Under the pieces are notes generated by a model. It ran no database searches, had not been told where the DNA came from, and saw only the letters and a program-made list of their open reading frames with translations. A stretch of 64,000 bases of DNA. It comes from JASJBU01 sp963790775. GTDB taxonomy: Bacteria > Pseudomonadota > Gammaproteobacteria > Chromatiales > Chromatiaceae. The position numbers and the translations under genes are program-made. This document shows positions 26,707 through 36,485 of the stretch, piece by piece; position 1 is the first letter of the stretch, and the number at the start of each line of letters is the position of its first letter. The DNA is taken from assembly GCA_963790775.1 (NCBI GenBank), contig CAWBPR010000012.1:1-64000 (forward strand), read 5' to 3'.

Positions 26707-27566
26707 GCAGCTATGTCATCGCACCAGCCATCATGACCGGGATCGGCCTGGTTTTTGCGGTTATCCTGGCGGTGGCCTATCGGTTTCTGAAGGTGCAGGA
26801 AGATCCCCGGATCGAGGAAACCGAAGATCTGCTGCCAGGCTCCAATTGCGGCGCCTGCGGCCAACCCGGCTGTCACGCCTTCGCCGAACAGCTGGTGCAA
26901 GGGGCCGCTTCGCCCAGCAAGTGCACGGTCGCAAGCCAGGAAGTCATCGATTCGGTGGCGGAACTGCTGGATGTCGATCCAGGTCAGCAGGAAAAACGCG
27001 TGGCCCGGCTGCATTGCGCCGGCGGCAAGGGCCAGGCTTACCAGATCGCCGAGTACCAGGGCTTCGACAGCTGTCTGGCTGCTGCCGTGGTATCCGGTGG
27101 CGGCAAGGGCTGCTCCTGGGGCTGCTTTGGTCTGGGCGACTGTCAGAAAGACTGCACTTTCCACGCTATCACGATGAATTTCAATGGCCTGCCGGTGGTG
27201 GACGTGGACCGGTGCACCGCCTGCGGCGATTGCGTAGACACCTGCCCGAGGGACCTGTTCGAGCTGCTGCCCTTGAGTCAGCATTTATTCGTCCAGTGCA
27301 AGGCGCCGCTTGCCGGAGAGATGGCCGTCTCTCTCTGCATCACCGCATGCGATGCCTGTGAGCGCTGTGTGGCGGATGCGGCGCCGGGCCTTATCCGCAT
27401 GCAGGACAATCTGCCGGTAGTGGATTATACAGGCGGTGGCCCGGCCCGGCCGGAGGCGACCTATCGTTGCCCCACCGGCGCCATCCAGTGGCTGGAAGGC
27501 GCCCAGTTCGCAGACCAGCACACCACCAGAACCAAGAGTGAGACCCGCTATGCCCGGCTTCGCTAA
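26703..27566 (+). CDS. rnfB: Electron transport complex subunit RnfB
   Basis: A 287-residue protein with one N-terminal membrane helix (about 8-28), the RnfB cluster-binding domain GSNCGACGQPGCHAFAEQL at about 47-65, and multiple further Cys motifs: GKGCSWGCFGLGDCQKDC, DRCTACGDCVDTCP, CITACDACERC and a late YRCPTGAIQW. RnfB carries ferredoxin-type clusters and meets ferredoxin. It starts inside the stop of the preceding gene and ends 17 bases inside the next, so translation is likely coupled across the three. Its placement away from rnfC, separated by a 4.6 kb gene, is unusual. Confidence 0.93.
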   Translation: MSSYVIAPAIMTGIGLVFAVILAVAYRFLKVQEDPRIEETEDLLPGSNCGACGQPGCHAFAEQLVQGAASPSKCTVASQEVIDSVAELLDVDPGQQEKRVARLHCAGGKGQAYQIAEYQGFDSCLAAAVVSGGGKGCSWGCFGLGDCQKDCTFHAITMNFNGLPVVDVDRCTACGDCVDTCPRDLFELLPLSQHLFVQCKAPLAGEMAVSLCITACDACERCVADAAPGLIRMQDNLPVVDYTGGGPARPEATYRCPTGAIQWLEGAQFADQHTTRTKSETRYARLR

Positions 27567-30500
27567 TACCGCCTTGCGGTTATTGAGACGCGTGCTCGGG
27601 ACGACCTCCCGCACCACAGGTCCCTACGCCGGCAATCCGACCGTCCTCGACGGCAATACCGCGGTCGCAGTCACAGAAGCGGGGATCAGCGAAGCCGCGG
27701 GGTTGGGGGCCACCTTTCCTGCAGAGACCGCCGGACTGGCCTGGCGCAGCGAACAATGGCGCCACGGCAGCAACCTTGCGGGCAGCCCGCTCAGCACCCT
27801 GGCGGCGGAAGGACCCCGCGGCGCGCTGGCTGCCAGCATCGGCCTGGCGATGAGTGGCGTCAGGGCCACCAGCTTTCTGTCAGGCCCCGATCTGGTCCAG
27901 GCCATGGATCTATTGACACTCGCCGCCGGTCGCCGTCTGCCCCTGGTGATACACCTCAGCGAGCGCAGTCTTGCGGGCCATGCCCCTGCCCTGGGGAGCG
28001 GTCACCAGGCCCTGCACCTGAGCGCCGATGCAGGCTGTTTGCTGTTCACCGCAGCCAACGTGCAGGAGGCGGTGGATTTTTCCCTGATCGCCCGGCGCGT
28101 CGCAGAACAGGCCCTGATCCCAGCTCTGGTCGCCATGGATGCTGAGCAGACAGCCCTTGCCGTACAGGAGGTCCGGTTGCCCCCTGCAGAGCTGGTGGAA
28201 AGCTTCCTCGGGCGGCCCGGTGATCAGATACCGGCCCCGACGCCTGCGCAACAGTTGCTGTTGGGGGATGAGCGCAGGCGGACGCCCTGTTGGCACGACC
28301 CTGACCGCCCGGTGATGCTGAATGCTCTGCAAGCTCCGCAAGTTTGGGGGCTGGCCAGAGCTGCCGGGAAAGCCTGGTTCGACGACCATCTGGCGGCATG
28401 CCTCGAGGATGCCTTTGAACGTTTCGCCGCACAGACCGGGCGGCGGCATCGGCAGCTGTCATCCTACCGCGTGGAAGATGCCAGACTGATCCTGGTGGCG
28501 CAGGGCGCGGCCGTCGAAACCCTGGAGGCGGTGGCAGATCATCTGCGCAGCAGGCACCGGCTGAAAACCGGCGTGCTGGGGGTCCGCTGTCTGCGTCCCT
28601 TTCCTGGAGCGGAGCTGGCGCGGCTCCTGGGCAAGCTGGGCAATGGCGCCAGAGTCTGCGTACTGGAGCGCCTGGATACCCCCCTGGCCACGGATCCGCC
28701 CTTGTTGCGCGAGGTCCGCGCCACGCTTGACCACGCCTTGGAAAATGACCGCTTTGGGACGGATACCCACCCTGACTATCCGGCGCTGAAAGAAAAACAC
28801 CGGCCCAGGTTCCTGTCAGTCGTGTATGGCCTCGGTGGGTTTCCCCTGCGCGCTGCCGACCTGGCGGCCTTGTGCCGAAATCTGGCAACGATCCGCCGGC
28901 CCCAGGTCTATCTGGGGATTAATTTTTCACACACCTCCAGTGTCTATCCCAAACGACAGGTGTTGCTTGACCGCCTGCGCCGAAGCTATCCGGAGATCGT
29001 CGATCTGGGACTGACTGATGCCGCCGCTTCACCCGACCTGCGCCCGGCAGATGCCTTGACGCTGACCATACACCGGCTGTCCGGTGGCGCAGGCGAAGGG
29101 TTGTTGGCGGAAGCGGCAAGCTTCGCGCATCGGCTCCTGGGCGGCGGATTGCGCAGCAGACCGGCATTGTTCACCGAGCCTTGGGGCGGAGTCTGCCTTG
29201 ACCGGCTTACCTTCGGCGCCGCAGACCTGCGGGACCCGGGAGACGAAACCCCCATCGATCTGGCGCTGATTACCACTGATTCCGACCTGCAGGAACTCTA
29301 TCCTCAGCAGGGGCTCGATGCAGGATCCGCCCTGCTGGTGCAGAGCGCCCTTCCACATGAGGCGCTTTGGGCGCAACTGCCCGGCGCCGCTCGGGCTGTG
29401 CTGAAGGCGGCGGGCCGCCACCTGTACATCGTATCTCCCCTCGAAGGCCCCGCCTCCACCCGCAATGAATATCTGCTGGGCGCCTTGTTTGCGGTACTGC
29501 TGGACACCGGCCTGCTGAAGGTCACCCAGCGCCGCCTGCTCAGCGTCCGCGAGGAGATACTGCAGCAATCTGTAGTGGACGCCGGACAACAGCTGGCAGT
29601 TTTCGAAGCCGGCATGCAACAGGTCCAGCTGATCAACAGTGCACGTCTCCCCCTTGAGCCTGCGCAGGCGGCTATCGCTGCCGACGATGAGGCGCCTCCC
29701 CTGGTGCGCCGGCTGGGCAACATCGATAATGCCTACGACAGCCTCCCCCGCTTCTGGGACCAGGTCGGAGTGCTCTACAAACAAGGCAACACCAGTGAAC
29801 TGGCGCCGGACCCCTATCTGGCGGTGGGGGCGGTGCCGCCCCTGTCGGCCAGTTTTCGCGACCTAAGCCCGCTGCGGAGCGAGCTGCCCGTTTTTGAACC
29901 CGCGTTATGCACGGGGTGTGGCGCCTGCTGGAGCGCCTGCCCGGATTCGGCCATCCATACGCTGGCGATTTCACCTGCCCGTCTGATCGATGCGGGTATC
30001 CGCAGGACGGGTGCTGAGGCGCTGCGGCCGCTCGTCTCCAAGCTCGCGGCAGGCATCGCGGAGCAGTGCTCGCGCGAGGATTCCAGCGCTTCGACAGTGG
30101 CGCAGCTAGTGACTGGGGCCTACGACAGGCTGAAGGGGAAACTGCCCTTCCCGGAAGAACGCAAGGCAGCGATCAACGCAGGCCTGGATCAGTTGCTGAC
30201 GGCATTCGGCTGTCTGCCCGTTGCAGTCACTGCCGCCCTGTTTTTCGAGTCCGAGAACCAGGCAAAGGGCAGCGGAGAGCTGCTGGCGCTGGCAGTGGAC
30301 ACAGGCGGTTGTAAGGGCTGCGGGATCTGCATCCAGGCCTGCGAGCCGGGGGCGCTGCAGCTTGCCCATCAAAGCGCTGATGTCCTGTCTCAGGCGCGGC
30401 GGATTCAGCAGGCCTGGCACGAGCTGCCCGACACTCAGCCGGCAACAATTCAACGCCTGGGACAGCACCCCGGAGTCGGTGCAACGGCAGCGGCGCTGCT

Positions 30501-32154
30501 TGGACGCGGTGCGGGACTGGCCATCACCGGCGGCGACGGCGCGGAACCTGGATCCGGGGCCAAGCTGGCGCTACGCCTGGTGCTGGCGGTCGTGGAGGGT
30601 CAGCAAGCTCCGCGGTTTGAGGCTTTCCTGAAAGAGATCCATGCCACCCGTGGGAAAATAACCGGATTGATCCGCGATATCCTGGCGGATGCCCTGCCCG
30701 CCGATGACCTGGATGCTCTGTCCCGTGGTCTGGATAACATCAATACCCGGCATGCCGATATGAGCACACTGCTAGGTGAAGCGGAACAGGCGATTGGCAG
30801 CGCGCTTGACGCCGCCAGGCTGCGCCGGCTGGTTGACTTGGCGCGGGCGCTGGGCGACCTCGCCTGGCGGGTGTCCAGCGGACGCCAGGGAATGGGGCGC
30901 GCCCGGGTGAGCCTGGTGCTCTCACCCGGCTCTATGGTGAGTTGGGCCAGCAGCTTCCCGCACAACCCGTTTTCAGTTCCCGTCACCCTGGACCCCAGTG
31001 GTGACGGCGCTCAGCTTGCCGCCGGCTTGCTGGAAGGTCAACTGCGCCAGGCGACACAGGGTTTTGTACTGATGCGCAAGGCGCGCGTGGAGCTGCAGCG
31101 CCCGGCGGACGCGGCCCGCGCCTGGTCAGACCTCGAGGCTTTGTCCTGGCGTGACCTCGATGATGCAGAGCGGGCCTTATGTCCCTCACTGCTTCTGGTA
31201 GGCGACAGCAGCCTGCTGAGCGGCGCTGGCCTGGGGCAGGTGAGCATTATTCTCGGTAATGATTTGCCGGTTAAAATGCTGTTGCTCAGCGACCTGGACC
31301 TGGGGATCGACAAACCGGCAGGCCTGCAGGCTCCCCTGGCCGCAGTGGATGATGTCAGCGTAGATCTAGGCCTGTTGGCGATCGCCCGGCGCGGCGCCTG
31401 CATCGCCCAGACCGCGATCAGCGCCAGCGCGCATTTTGCCGCAAGCATTCACTCGGCCTTTACCTTCCGGGGTCCGGCCCTGCTGCATGTGCATGCCCCA
31501 AGCCCGGCGCGCCATGGCTTCGCACCGGACCAGACCCTGCACCGGGCCCAGGCCGCAGTGGACGCCAGGGTGTTTCCCCTGTTCCGTTATGATCCTGAGG
31601 CCGAAGGCGTGTTCGGCTCCCGCATCAGTCTGGATGGCAACCCGGCTCCTCTGGATACCTGGAACATGATTTCGGATGGGAGCGCCTGCACCCCTGCCCA
31701 ATGGGCGTTGGGCGAGGAGCGCTTCTGCGATTGGTTCCTGCCGTTGCAGGAGGACGCTGCCGATCCAACCCCAATAGCGGAATATCTAACCCTGCCCCGG
31801 CGGGAGCGAAGCAAACGGACGCCCTTTGTGGAACAAACAACCAGTGGCAGCGAGACCCAGCGCTTCTCGGTTGATCAGTGGCTGGTGCGCATCAGCGAGG
31901 AGCGGCAAGACTCCTGGCGCATGCTGCAGGAGCTGGCAGGGCTGGTGACTCCATTTACTGCGCGGGTAGAGCGAGCGGCGGAAGCACGTGTTGCTGCGGA
32001 CCACAAGGCTGAGCTGAGCGCACAGGCAGAAGTCTACGAACAGCGTCTTCGGGATCTGCGCAACGCGCTTCAGCAAGAAAACCGCCAGCAGATGCGTGAA
32101 CGCCTGATGCAGCTTGCCGGCTACCGCGACGCTGCCGTACGCAAATCGGGTTAG
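27550..32154 (+). CDS. Giant pyruvate:ferredoxin-oxidoreductase-like protein with two ferredoxin cluster motifs
   Basis: A 1534-residue protein starting at ATG 27550, inside rnfB. Its order follows NifJ-type PFOR: a domain I-like part (about 30-240, GISEAAGLGATFPAE), a domain II-like part (LRPFPGAELARLLGKLG, VLERLDTPL), a gamma-like part (about 480-700, SVYPKRQ and YVSPLEG-like IVSPLEGPAS), then clusters CTGCGACWSACP at about 787 and CKGCGICIQACE at about 921. The expected TPP site is not recognisable: GDGWAYDIG is replaced by GDSSLLSGAGLG near 1218 and the GCSSIWG segment is missing. The C-terminus (from about 1380) resembles that of the 838-residue operon protein. It is probably an electron-transfer or structural paralogue, not a decarboxylase. 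Confidence 0.78.
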   Translation: MPGFANTALRLLRRVLGTTSRTTGPYAGNPTVLDGNTAVAVTEAGISEAAGLGATFPAETAGLAWRSEQWRHGSNLAGSPLSTLAAEGPRGALAASIGLAMSGVRATSFLSGPDLVQAMDLLTLAAGRRLPLVIHLSERSLAGHAPALGSGHQALHLSADAGCLLFTAANVQEAVDFSLIARRVAEQALIPALVAMDAEQTALAVQEVRLPPAELVESFLGRPGDQIPAPTPAQQLLLGDERRRTPCWHDPDRPVMLNALQAPQVWGLARAAGKAWFDDHLAACLEDAFERFAAQTGRRHRQLSSYRVEDARLILVAQGAAVETLEAVADHLRSRHRLKTGVLGVRCLRPFPGAELARLLGKLGNGARVCVLERLDTPLATDPPLLREVRATLDHALENDRFGTDTHPDYPALKEKHRPRFLSVVYGLGGFPLRAADLAALCRNLATIRRPQVYLGINFSHTSSVYPKRQVLLDRLRRSYPEIVDLGLTDAAASPDLRPADALTLTIHRLSGGAGEGLLAEAASFAHRLLGGGLRSRPALFTEPWGGVCLDRLTFGAADLRDPGDETPIDLALITTDSDLQELYPQQGLDAGSALLVQSALPHEALWAQLPGAARAVLKAAGRHLYIVSPLEGPASTRNEYLLGALFAVLLDTGLLKVTQRRLLSVREEILQQSVVDAGQQLAVFEAGMQQVQLINSARLPLEPAQAAIAADDEAPPLVRRLGNIDNAYDSLPRFWDQVGVLYKQGNTSELAPDPYLAVGAVPPLSASFRDLSPLRSELPVFEPALCTGCGACWSACPDSAIHTLAISPARLIDAGIRRTGAEALRPLVSKLAAGIAEQCSREDSSASTVAQLVTGAYDRLKGKLPFPEERKAAINAGLDQLLTAFGCLPVAVTAALFFESENQAKGSGELLALAVDTGGCKGCGICIQACEPGALQLAHQSADVLSQARRIQQAWHELPDTQPATIQRLGQHPGVGATAAALLGRGAGLAITGGDGAEPGSGAKLALRLVLAVVEGQQAPRFEAFLKEIHATRGKITGLIRDILADALPADDLDALSRGLDNINTRHADMSTLLGEAEQAIGSALDAARLRRLVDLARALGDLAWRVSSGRQGMGRARVSLVLSPGSMVSWASSFPHNPFSVPVTLDPSGDGAQLAAGLLEGQLRQATQGFVLMRKARVELQRPADAARAWSDLEALSWRDLDDAERALCPSLLLVGDSSLLSGAGLGQVSIILGNDLPVKMLLLSDLDLGIDKPAGLQAPLAAVDDVSVDLGLLAIARRGACIAQTAISASAHFAASIHSAFTFRGPALLHVHAPSPARHGFAPDQTLHRAQAAVDARVFPLFRYDPEAEGVFGSRISLDGNPAPLDTWNMISDGSACTPAQWALGEERFCDWFLPLQEDAADPTPIAEYLTLPRRERSKRTPFVEQTTSGSETQRFSVDQWLVRISEERQDSWRMLQELAGLVTPFTARVERAAEARVAADHKAELSAQAEVYEQRLRDLRNALQQENRQQMRERLMQLAGYRDAAVRKSG

Positions 32155-32185
32155 CAATGGATAATCCACACAGACCGGGAACCCT

Positions 32186-33526
32186 ATGCTAGCCCTGTCC
32201 AGACTGTTCAAGCGCGGCTTCTCCCACGGTATTCATCCACATGCATACAAGGAGCAGACTGCCGGACTGCACACCCAGCGCATGCCCTTCGTCGAGCGCT
32301 ATATACTTCCCGTTCACCAGCACCTGGGAGCCCCTTCCAAGCCTGTGGTGGAAGTGGGGCAGCGGGTGGGACGCGGGACATTGATCGCCGAACCGGGGGC
32401 CTTCGTCTCCACCAGTCTGCACAGCCCGGTTACCGGCTGGGTCCGGGCCATCGGCCGACGGCGCTTTCCCGGCGGCCGCTATGCACAGGCCATCGAGATC
32501 GAGGCGGACCCCTATGCCACCCAACGGCTGGATGTCGAGCGCCCTCCCGATTGGCGCGGCCTGTCGCTGGAGGATTTCGTTTCCGTGATGCAGCTGACGG
32601 GTATCGTCGGCCTGGGCGGGGCCTCGCTTCCCGCCCACGTCAAATACTCCCTGCGCGAGGGGGTGAAGATCAAATACCTGATCGCCAACGGCGCTGAGTG
32701 CGAGCCCTATCTGACCAACGACCACCGGGTGATGGTGGAGCGGCCTGACGCCCTGCTGCGCGGTATGGAAATTCTGCAAACTCTGCTCGGCGCCGAGGAA
32801 TCCATCATCGGCATCGAACTCAACAAGCCCGATGCCATCGAGGCGCTGCGTGCGCGCATCCCTTCCGACCGGCCCTGCCGGGTGGCGCCCCTGCGGGTCA
32901 AGTATCCCCAGGGTGATTCGAAAATGCTCATCAAATCCCTGTTGAACATAGAGGTTCCCACGGGTCTGCACGCGGCGGACCTGGGGATCATTATGAATAA
33001 TGTAAGCACCATTGCCGCGATCGCGGACTACTTCGACACCGGCCTGCCCTATATCGACCGCATGGTCACGGTGTCTGGTCCCGGTATCGAATACCCCGCC
33101 AATCTGATCGTGCCATTGGGTACGCCGGTGCGAGAGGTGTTGCGTTTCTGTGGCGGCCTTAAACGCGACACCAAGGAGGTCATCATGGGCGGCCCCATGA
33201 TGGGCACCCCGATCGCCAGCCTGGACGCTCCGATCATCAAATCAAGCTCCGGGGTGCTGGCCTTTACGGCCGAGCAGACGGCCCGCCCCAAAGAGTATCC
33301 CTGCATCCGTTGCGGCCGTTGCGTGGAGGCCTGCCCCTATTTTCTCAATCCGTCCAAACTGGCCCGTCTGGCCAAGGCGCGCCTGTTCGAAAAGATCAAG
33401 CAGGCCAACGTGATGGAGTGTGTGGAGTGCGGTTCCTGCACCTACTCCTGTCCCTCGGGTATCCCGATCGTGCAGCTGATCCGAAGCGCGAAAAGCGACA
33501 TCCGCAGTAAGAAGGGGGCGAGATGA
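32186..33526 (+). CDS. rnfC: Electron transport complex subunit RnfC
   Basis: A 446-residue subunit with the NADH/FMN-binding Rossmann-like region (GLGGASLPAHVKYSLREG and ANGAECEPYLTNDHR) and two C-terminal 4Fe-4S motifs, CIRCGRCVEACP and CVECGSCTYSCP. It is the NADH-interacting subunit of the Rnf complex. It starts 31 bases after the giant gene and overlaps rnfD by four bases. Length is close to the minimal RnfC; the long alanine/lysine-rich tail of enterobacterial RnfC is missing. Confidence 0.95.
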   Translation: MLALSRLFKRGFSHGIHPHAYKEQTAGLHTQRMPFVERYILPVHQHLGAPSKPVVEVGQRVGRGTLIAEPGAFVSTSLHSPVTGWVRAIGRRRFPGGRYAQAIEIEADPYATQRLDVERPPDWRGLSLEDFVSVMQLTGIVGLGGASLPAHVKYSLREGVKIKYLIANGAECEPYLTNDHRVMVERPDALLRGMEILQTLLGAEESIIGIELNKPDAIEALRARIPSDRPCRVAPLRVKYPQGDSKMLIKSLLNIEVPTGLHAADLGIIMNNVSTIAAIADYFDTGLPYIDRMVTVSGPGIEYPANLIVPLGTPVREVLRFCGGLKRDTKEVIMGGPMMGTPIASLDAPIIKSSSGVLAFTAEQTARPKEYPCIRCGRCVEACPYFLNPSKLARLAKARLFEKIKQANVMECVECGSCTYSCPSGIPIVQLIRSAKSDIRSKKGAR

Positions 33527-34530
33527 TGCACAAAGACCCCAAGCTGCTGGTGCAGCCAGCCCCCTTATTGAAGCAGAACATGAGCACGGTGCAGAGCATG
33601 CGCGATGTGCTCTACGCCCTGCTGCCGGCAACCCTGGCGGCAATCTGGCTGTTCGGCCTGGGGGCGCTGCTGGTGCTGCTGGCGTGCATTCTGGGGGCAG
33701 TATTCACCGAGTGGATCTTCTCGCCTGCGGAACAGCGCTCGGTGCGGCTGCTGGATACCAGCGGGGTGCTGACCGGTTTGCTGCTGGGGCTCTCCCTGCC
33801 CCCCGCGCTGCCGCTGTGGATGGCCTTCCTGGGCGGGGTTGTTTCCATTGGCCTGGGTAAACTGATCTGGGGCGGGTTGGGGCAAAACCTGTTCAATCCG
33901 GCCCTGGTTGGCCGGGCTTTTCTGCTTGCAACTTTCCCCAATGCCATGACCACCTGGAGCTCCCAGCTGAGCGGGGAAGGCTTTTTCCAATGGCACCCTT
34001 CCAATCTTGCCCTGCCTTTCATGCAGCCCGAATATGACATGCTCTCTGCGGCCACGCCCCTGGGACTGATGAAATTCGAACAGCAGCCCACTGCGCTGCT
34101 GGACTTGATGCTGGGCAATACCGCCGGCTGCCTGGGAGAGACCAGCGGTCTGCTGTTGCTGGCGGGCGGGGTGTTCCTGCTGCTGAGGCGGGATATTGAC
34201 TGGCGCATCCCGACGGGTATTTTGCTCTCCGTGGCAGTGCTCTCCGTTGTCTTGTATGCCCTCGACGCCGCCCGCTTTCCGGACCCTCTGTTCGCCGTGT
34301 TCTCCGGCGGGTTGTTGCTGGGCGCCTTCTACATGGCCACCGACCCGGTCACCTCACCGCTGACCCCGCGCGGCGCCTGGATCTTTGCGCTTGGCGTTGG
34401 CCTGCTGGTGGTGGTCATCCGACTCTTCGGCGGCTTTCCAGAAGGAGTGATGTACGCGATTCTACTGATGAATGCGGCCACCCCGCTGATCGACCGTTTT
34501 ATCCAGCCCCGGCTGTTCGGCAAGGTGTGA
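33523..34530 (+). CDS. rnfD: Electron transport complex subunit RnfD
   Basis: A 335-residue membrane protein with about ten hydrophobic segments. It carries the covalent-flavin site SAATPLG (about residue 180; the Thr would bear FMN) and the typical GGLGQNLFNPALVGRAFLL segment. It forms the membrane core of Rnf with A, E and G. It overlaps rnfC by four bases and lies 7 bases before rnfG. Confidence 0.95.
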   Translation: MMHKDPKLLVQPAPLLKQNMSTVQSMRDVLYALLPATLAAIWLFGLGALLVLLACILGAVFTEWIFSPAEQRSVRLLDTSGVLTGLLLGLSLPPALPLWMAFLGGVVSIGLGKLIWGGLGQNLFNPALVGRAFLLATFPNAMTTWSSQLSGEGFFQWHPSNLALPFMQPEYDMLSAATPLGLMKFEQQPTALLDLMLGNTAGCLGETSGLLLLAGGVFLLLRRDIDWRIPTGILLSVAVLSVVLYALDAARFPDPLFAVFSGGLLLGAFYMATDPVTSPLTPRGAWIFALGVGLLVVVIRLFGGFPEGVMYAILLMNAATPLIDRFIQPRLFGKV

Positions 34531-34537
34531 AGATCAG

Positions 34538-35194
34538 ATGAAGAACCGGACTCAGCCCCCCATCAAGAACGTTGAACCCGGCTCCAGCCGGCTGGTGGCC
34601 ACCCTTGGCTTCGCCGGCCTGCTGTCGGGCCTGATCATCGTGTCGGTGTACGAGGCCACGCTGCCGACTATCTCCGCCTACAAGGCCAAGGTGCTGCAGG
34701 AAGCGGTGTTCAGGGTGCTTCCGGGCACTACTCGCCTGCAGCAACTGGCTTACCGCGAGGACAGGCTGACTGCGGTGGAGAAGTTAGAGAAGGACGAGGA
34801 GTCCATCTTCGGCGGCTATGACACGCAGGGGAATCTTGTGGGCTATGCCATCCCCGGCTCAGGCCCCGGCTTCCAGGACATCATCCGGCTGCTGTACGGC
34901 TACCTGCCGGAACAACGCAAGGTGGTCGGCATGGAGATCCTGGAAAGCCGTGAAACCCCGGGGCTCGGGGATAAGATCTACAAAGACGCCGGGTTCGTGG
35001 CTAATTTCGATGATTTGTCTATCGAGCCGGAACTGGTGGTGGTGAAGAAGGGCAACAAGGCCGCTGCGAACGAGATAGACGCCATCACCGGAGCGACTAT
35101 TTCCTCCAAGGCAGTGGCGCGCATCATCAATCAAGCGAACCAGCAATGGTCTGCGCGCCTGGAGGCTCCGGATGAAAACAAAGCTGTCGACTAG
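34538..35194 (+). CDS. rnfG: Electron transport complex subunit RnfG
   Basis: A 218-residue subunit with one N-terminal membrane helix (about 20-42) and a periplasmic flavodomain. The flavinylation motif is in DAITGATISSKAV (about 186-198), where a Thr takes FMN by a phosphoester bond; this requires an ApbE transferase, which is not in the window. Other family motifs include ESRETPGLGDKI. It lies in the rnf operon, 53 bases before rnfE. Confidence 0.94.
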   Translation: MKNRTQPPIKNVEPGSSRLVATLGFAGLLSGLIIVSVYEATLPTISAYKAKVLQEAVFRVLPGTTRLQQLAYREDRLTAVEKLEKDEESIFGGYDTQGNLVGYAIPGSGPGFQDIIRLLYGYLPEQRKVVGMEILESRETPGLGDKIYKDAGFVANFDDLSIEPELVVVKKGNKAAANEIDAITGATISSKAVARIINQANQQWSARLEAPDENKAVD

Positions 35195-35247
35195 GCAGGG
35201 TGTATCAGGCACCTGCGAATCACAGGTTTTAAACTAGGTTAAAAACC

Positions 35248-35898
35248 ATGCCGCAAAAAAAACAGGATGCCACTCAGGAGTTCATCAAGGGTCTGTGGCG
35301 GGACAATCCGGTCTTCGTCCAGGTGCTGGGCATGTGTCCCATGCTGGCGGTCACCAACTCGGCGGTGAACGCCCTGGCCATGGGTGGGGCGACCTTCTTC
35401 GTGCTGGTGACCTCGAGTTTTCTCGTCTCGTCGCTGAAACACTGGATTCCAAAGCAGGTGCGCATCTCCACCTATATCATCATCATCGCCACCTTCGTCA
35501 CCGTCACTGATTTCACCCTGCAGGCCCTGGCGCCAGAGATCCATAAGGAACTGGGGGCCTTCATCCCGCTGATTGTGGCCAACTGCATGATCCTGGGTCG
35601 GCAGGAAGCCTTCGCCTCGCGCAATTCGGTGCGTTTGGCCGTGGTAGACGCGCTGGGCATGGCGAGTGGTTTTATGTTCGCCCTGCTCTCCCTGGGGGCG
35701 GTGCGTGAGATACTGGGTGAGGGCTCCCTGTTCGGAATCAAGCTGTTCAGCGAGAATTTCGAGCCCTGGGTGATCATGATTCTGCCGCCCGGCGGCTTCC
35801 TCACCCTGGGCCTGCTGTTGCTGTTTTTCAATTGGCTGAAGGAGCGCAAGGATAAACTGATTCAACGGCTGGACGAGATGGAGGTCGAAGCACGATGA
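35248..35898 (+). CDS. rnfE: Electron transport complex subunit RnfE
   Basis: A 216-residue integral membrane protein with about six helices. NPVFVQVLGMCPMLAVTNSA and FIPLIVANCMILGRQEAFAS contain the paired cysteines that hold a membrane 2Fe-2S cluster with RnfA. It ends four bases inside rnfA. It is a homologue of NqrD, but the gene order and the RnfB/RnfC iron-sulfur proteins identify an Rnf complex. Confidence 0.94.
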   Translation: MPQKKQDATQEFIKGLWRDNPVFVQVLGMCPMLAVTNSAVNALAMGGATFFVLVTSSFLVSSLKHWIPKQVRISTYIIIIATFVTVTDFTLQALAPEIHKELGAFIPLIVANCMILGRQEAFASRNSVRLAVVDALGMASGFMFALLSLGAVREILGEGSLFGIKLFSENFEPWVIMILPPGGFLTLGLLLLFFNWLKERKDKLIQRLDEMEVEAR

Positions 35899-36473
35899 AC
35901 GAAATCGTCTGGATTTTTATCAGCGCCCTGTTGATCAACAATTTTGTATTGGCCTATTTTCTCGGCCTGTGTCCCTTCCTGGGAGTCTCGCAACGCCTGG
36001 AAACTGCCTTCCGTCTCGGACTGGCCACCATCTTCGTGATGCTGATCACCGCCCTGTGCGCCTGGGTTCTGAATACCTACATTCTGATTCACGCGCCTTA
36101 CCTGCGGCTGATCAGTTTCATCGTAGTCATCGCCAGTACGGTCCAGTTCATCGAGATGGTGATCAAGAAGCTGAGCCCGGCCCTGTTCAAGGCTCTGGGG
36201 ATCTTCCTGCCGTTGATCACCACTAACTGCGCCATCCTGGGTCTGGCAATCTTTGCCACCAATAAAGGCTATGGATTCGCCGAGGGTATGGCCTATGCTT
36301 TGGGCGCCGGCCTGGGATTCACCCTGGCTCTGGTGCTGATGGCCGGTCTGCGGGAGGAATCAGAGTTGGCGGCAGTGCCGAGGTTGATCAAGGGCACCGC
36401 CATGAATCTGATCATTGCGGGGATTCTCTCCATGGCCTTCATGGGTTTCGCCGGTTTACTCAGCACTGCCTGA
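35895..36473 (+). CDS. rnfA: Electron transport complex subunit RnfA
   Basis: A 192-residue integral membrane protein with six helices. Motifs NNFVLAYFLGLCPFLGVSQR and FLPLITTNCAILGLAIF supply the cysteines for the intramembrane cluster shared with RnfE. It is the last recognisable rnf gene and is followed after 12 bases by a small Cys-rich membrane protein. Confidence 0.95.
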   Translation: MNEIVWIFISALLINNFVLAYFLGLCPFLGVSQRLETAFRLGLATIFVMLITALCAWVLNTYILIHAPYLRLISFIVVIASTVQFIEMVIKKLSPALFKALGIFLPLITTNCAILGLAIFATNKGYGFAEGMAYALGAGLGFTLALVLMAGLREESELAAVPRLIKGTAMNLIIAGILSMAFMGFAGLLSTA

Positions 36474-36485
36474 CTGTCTAGGATT

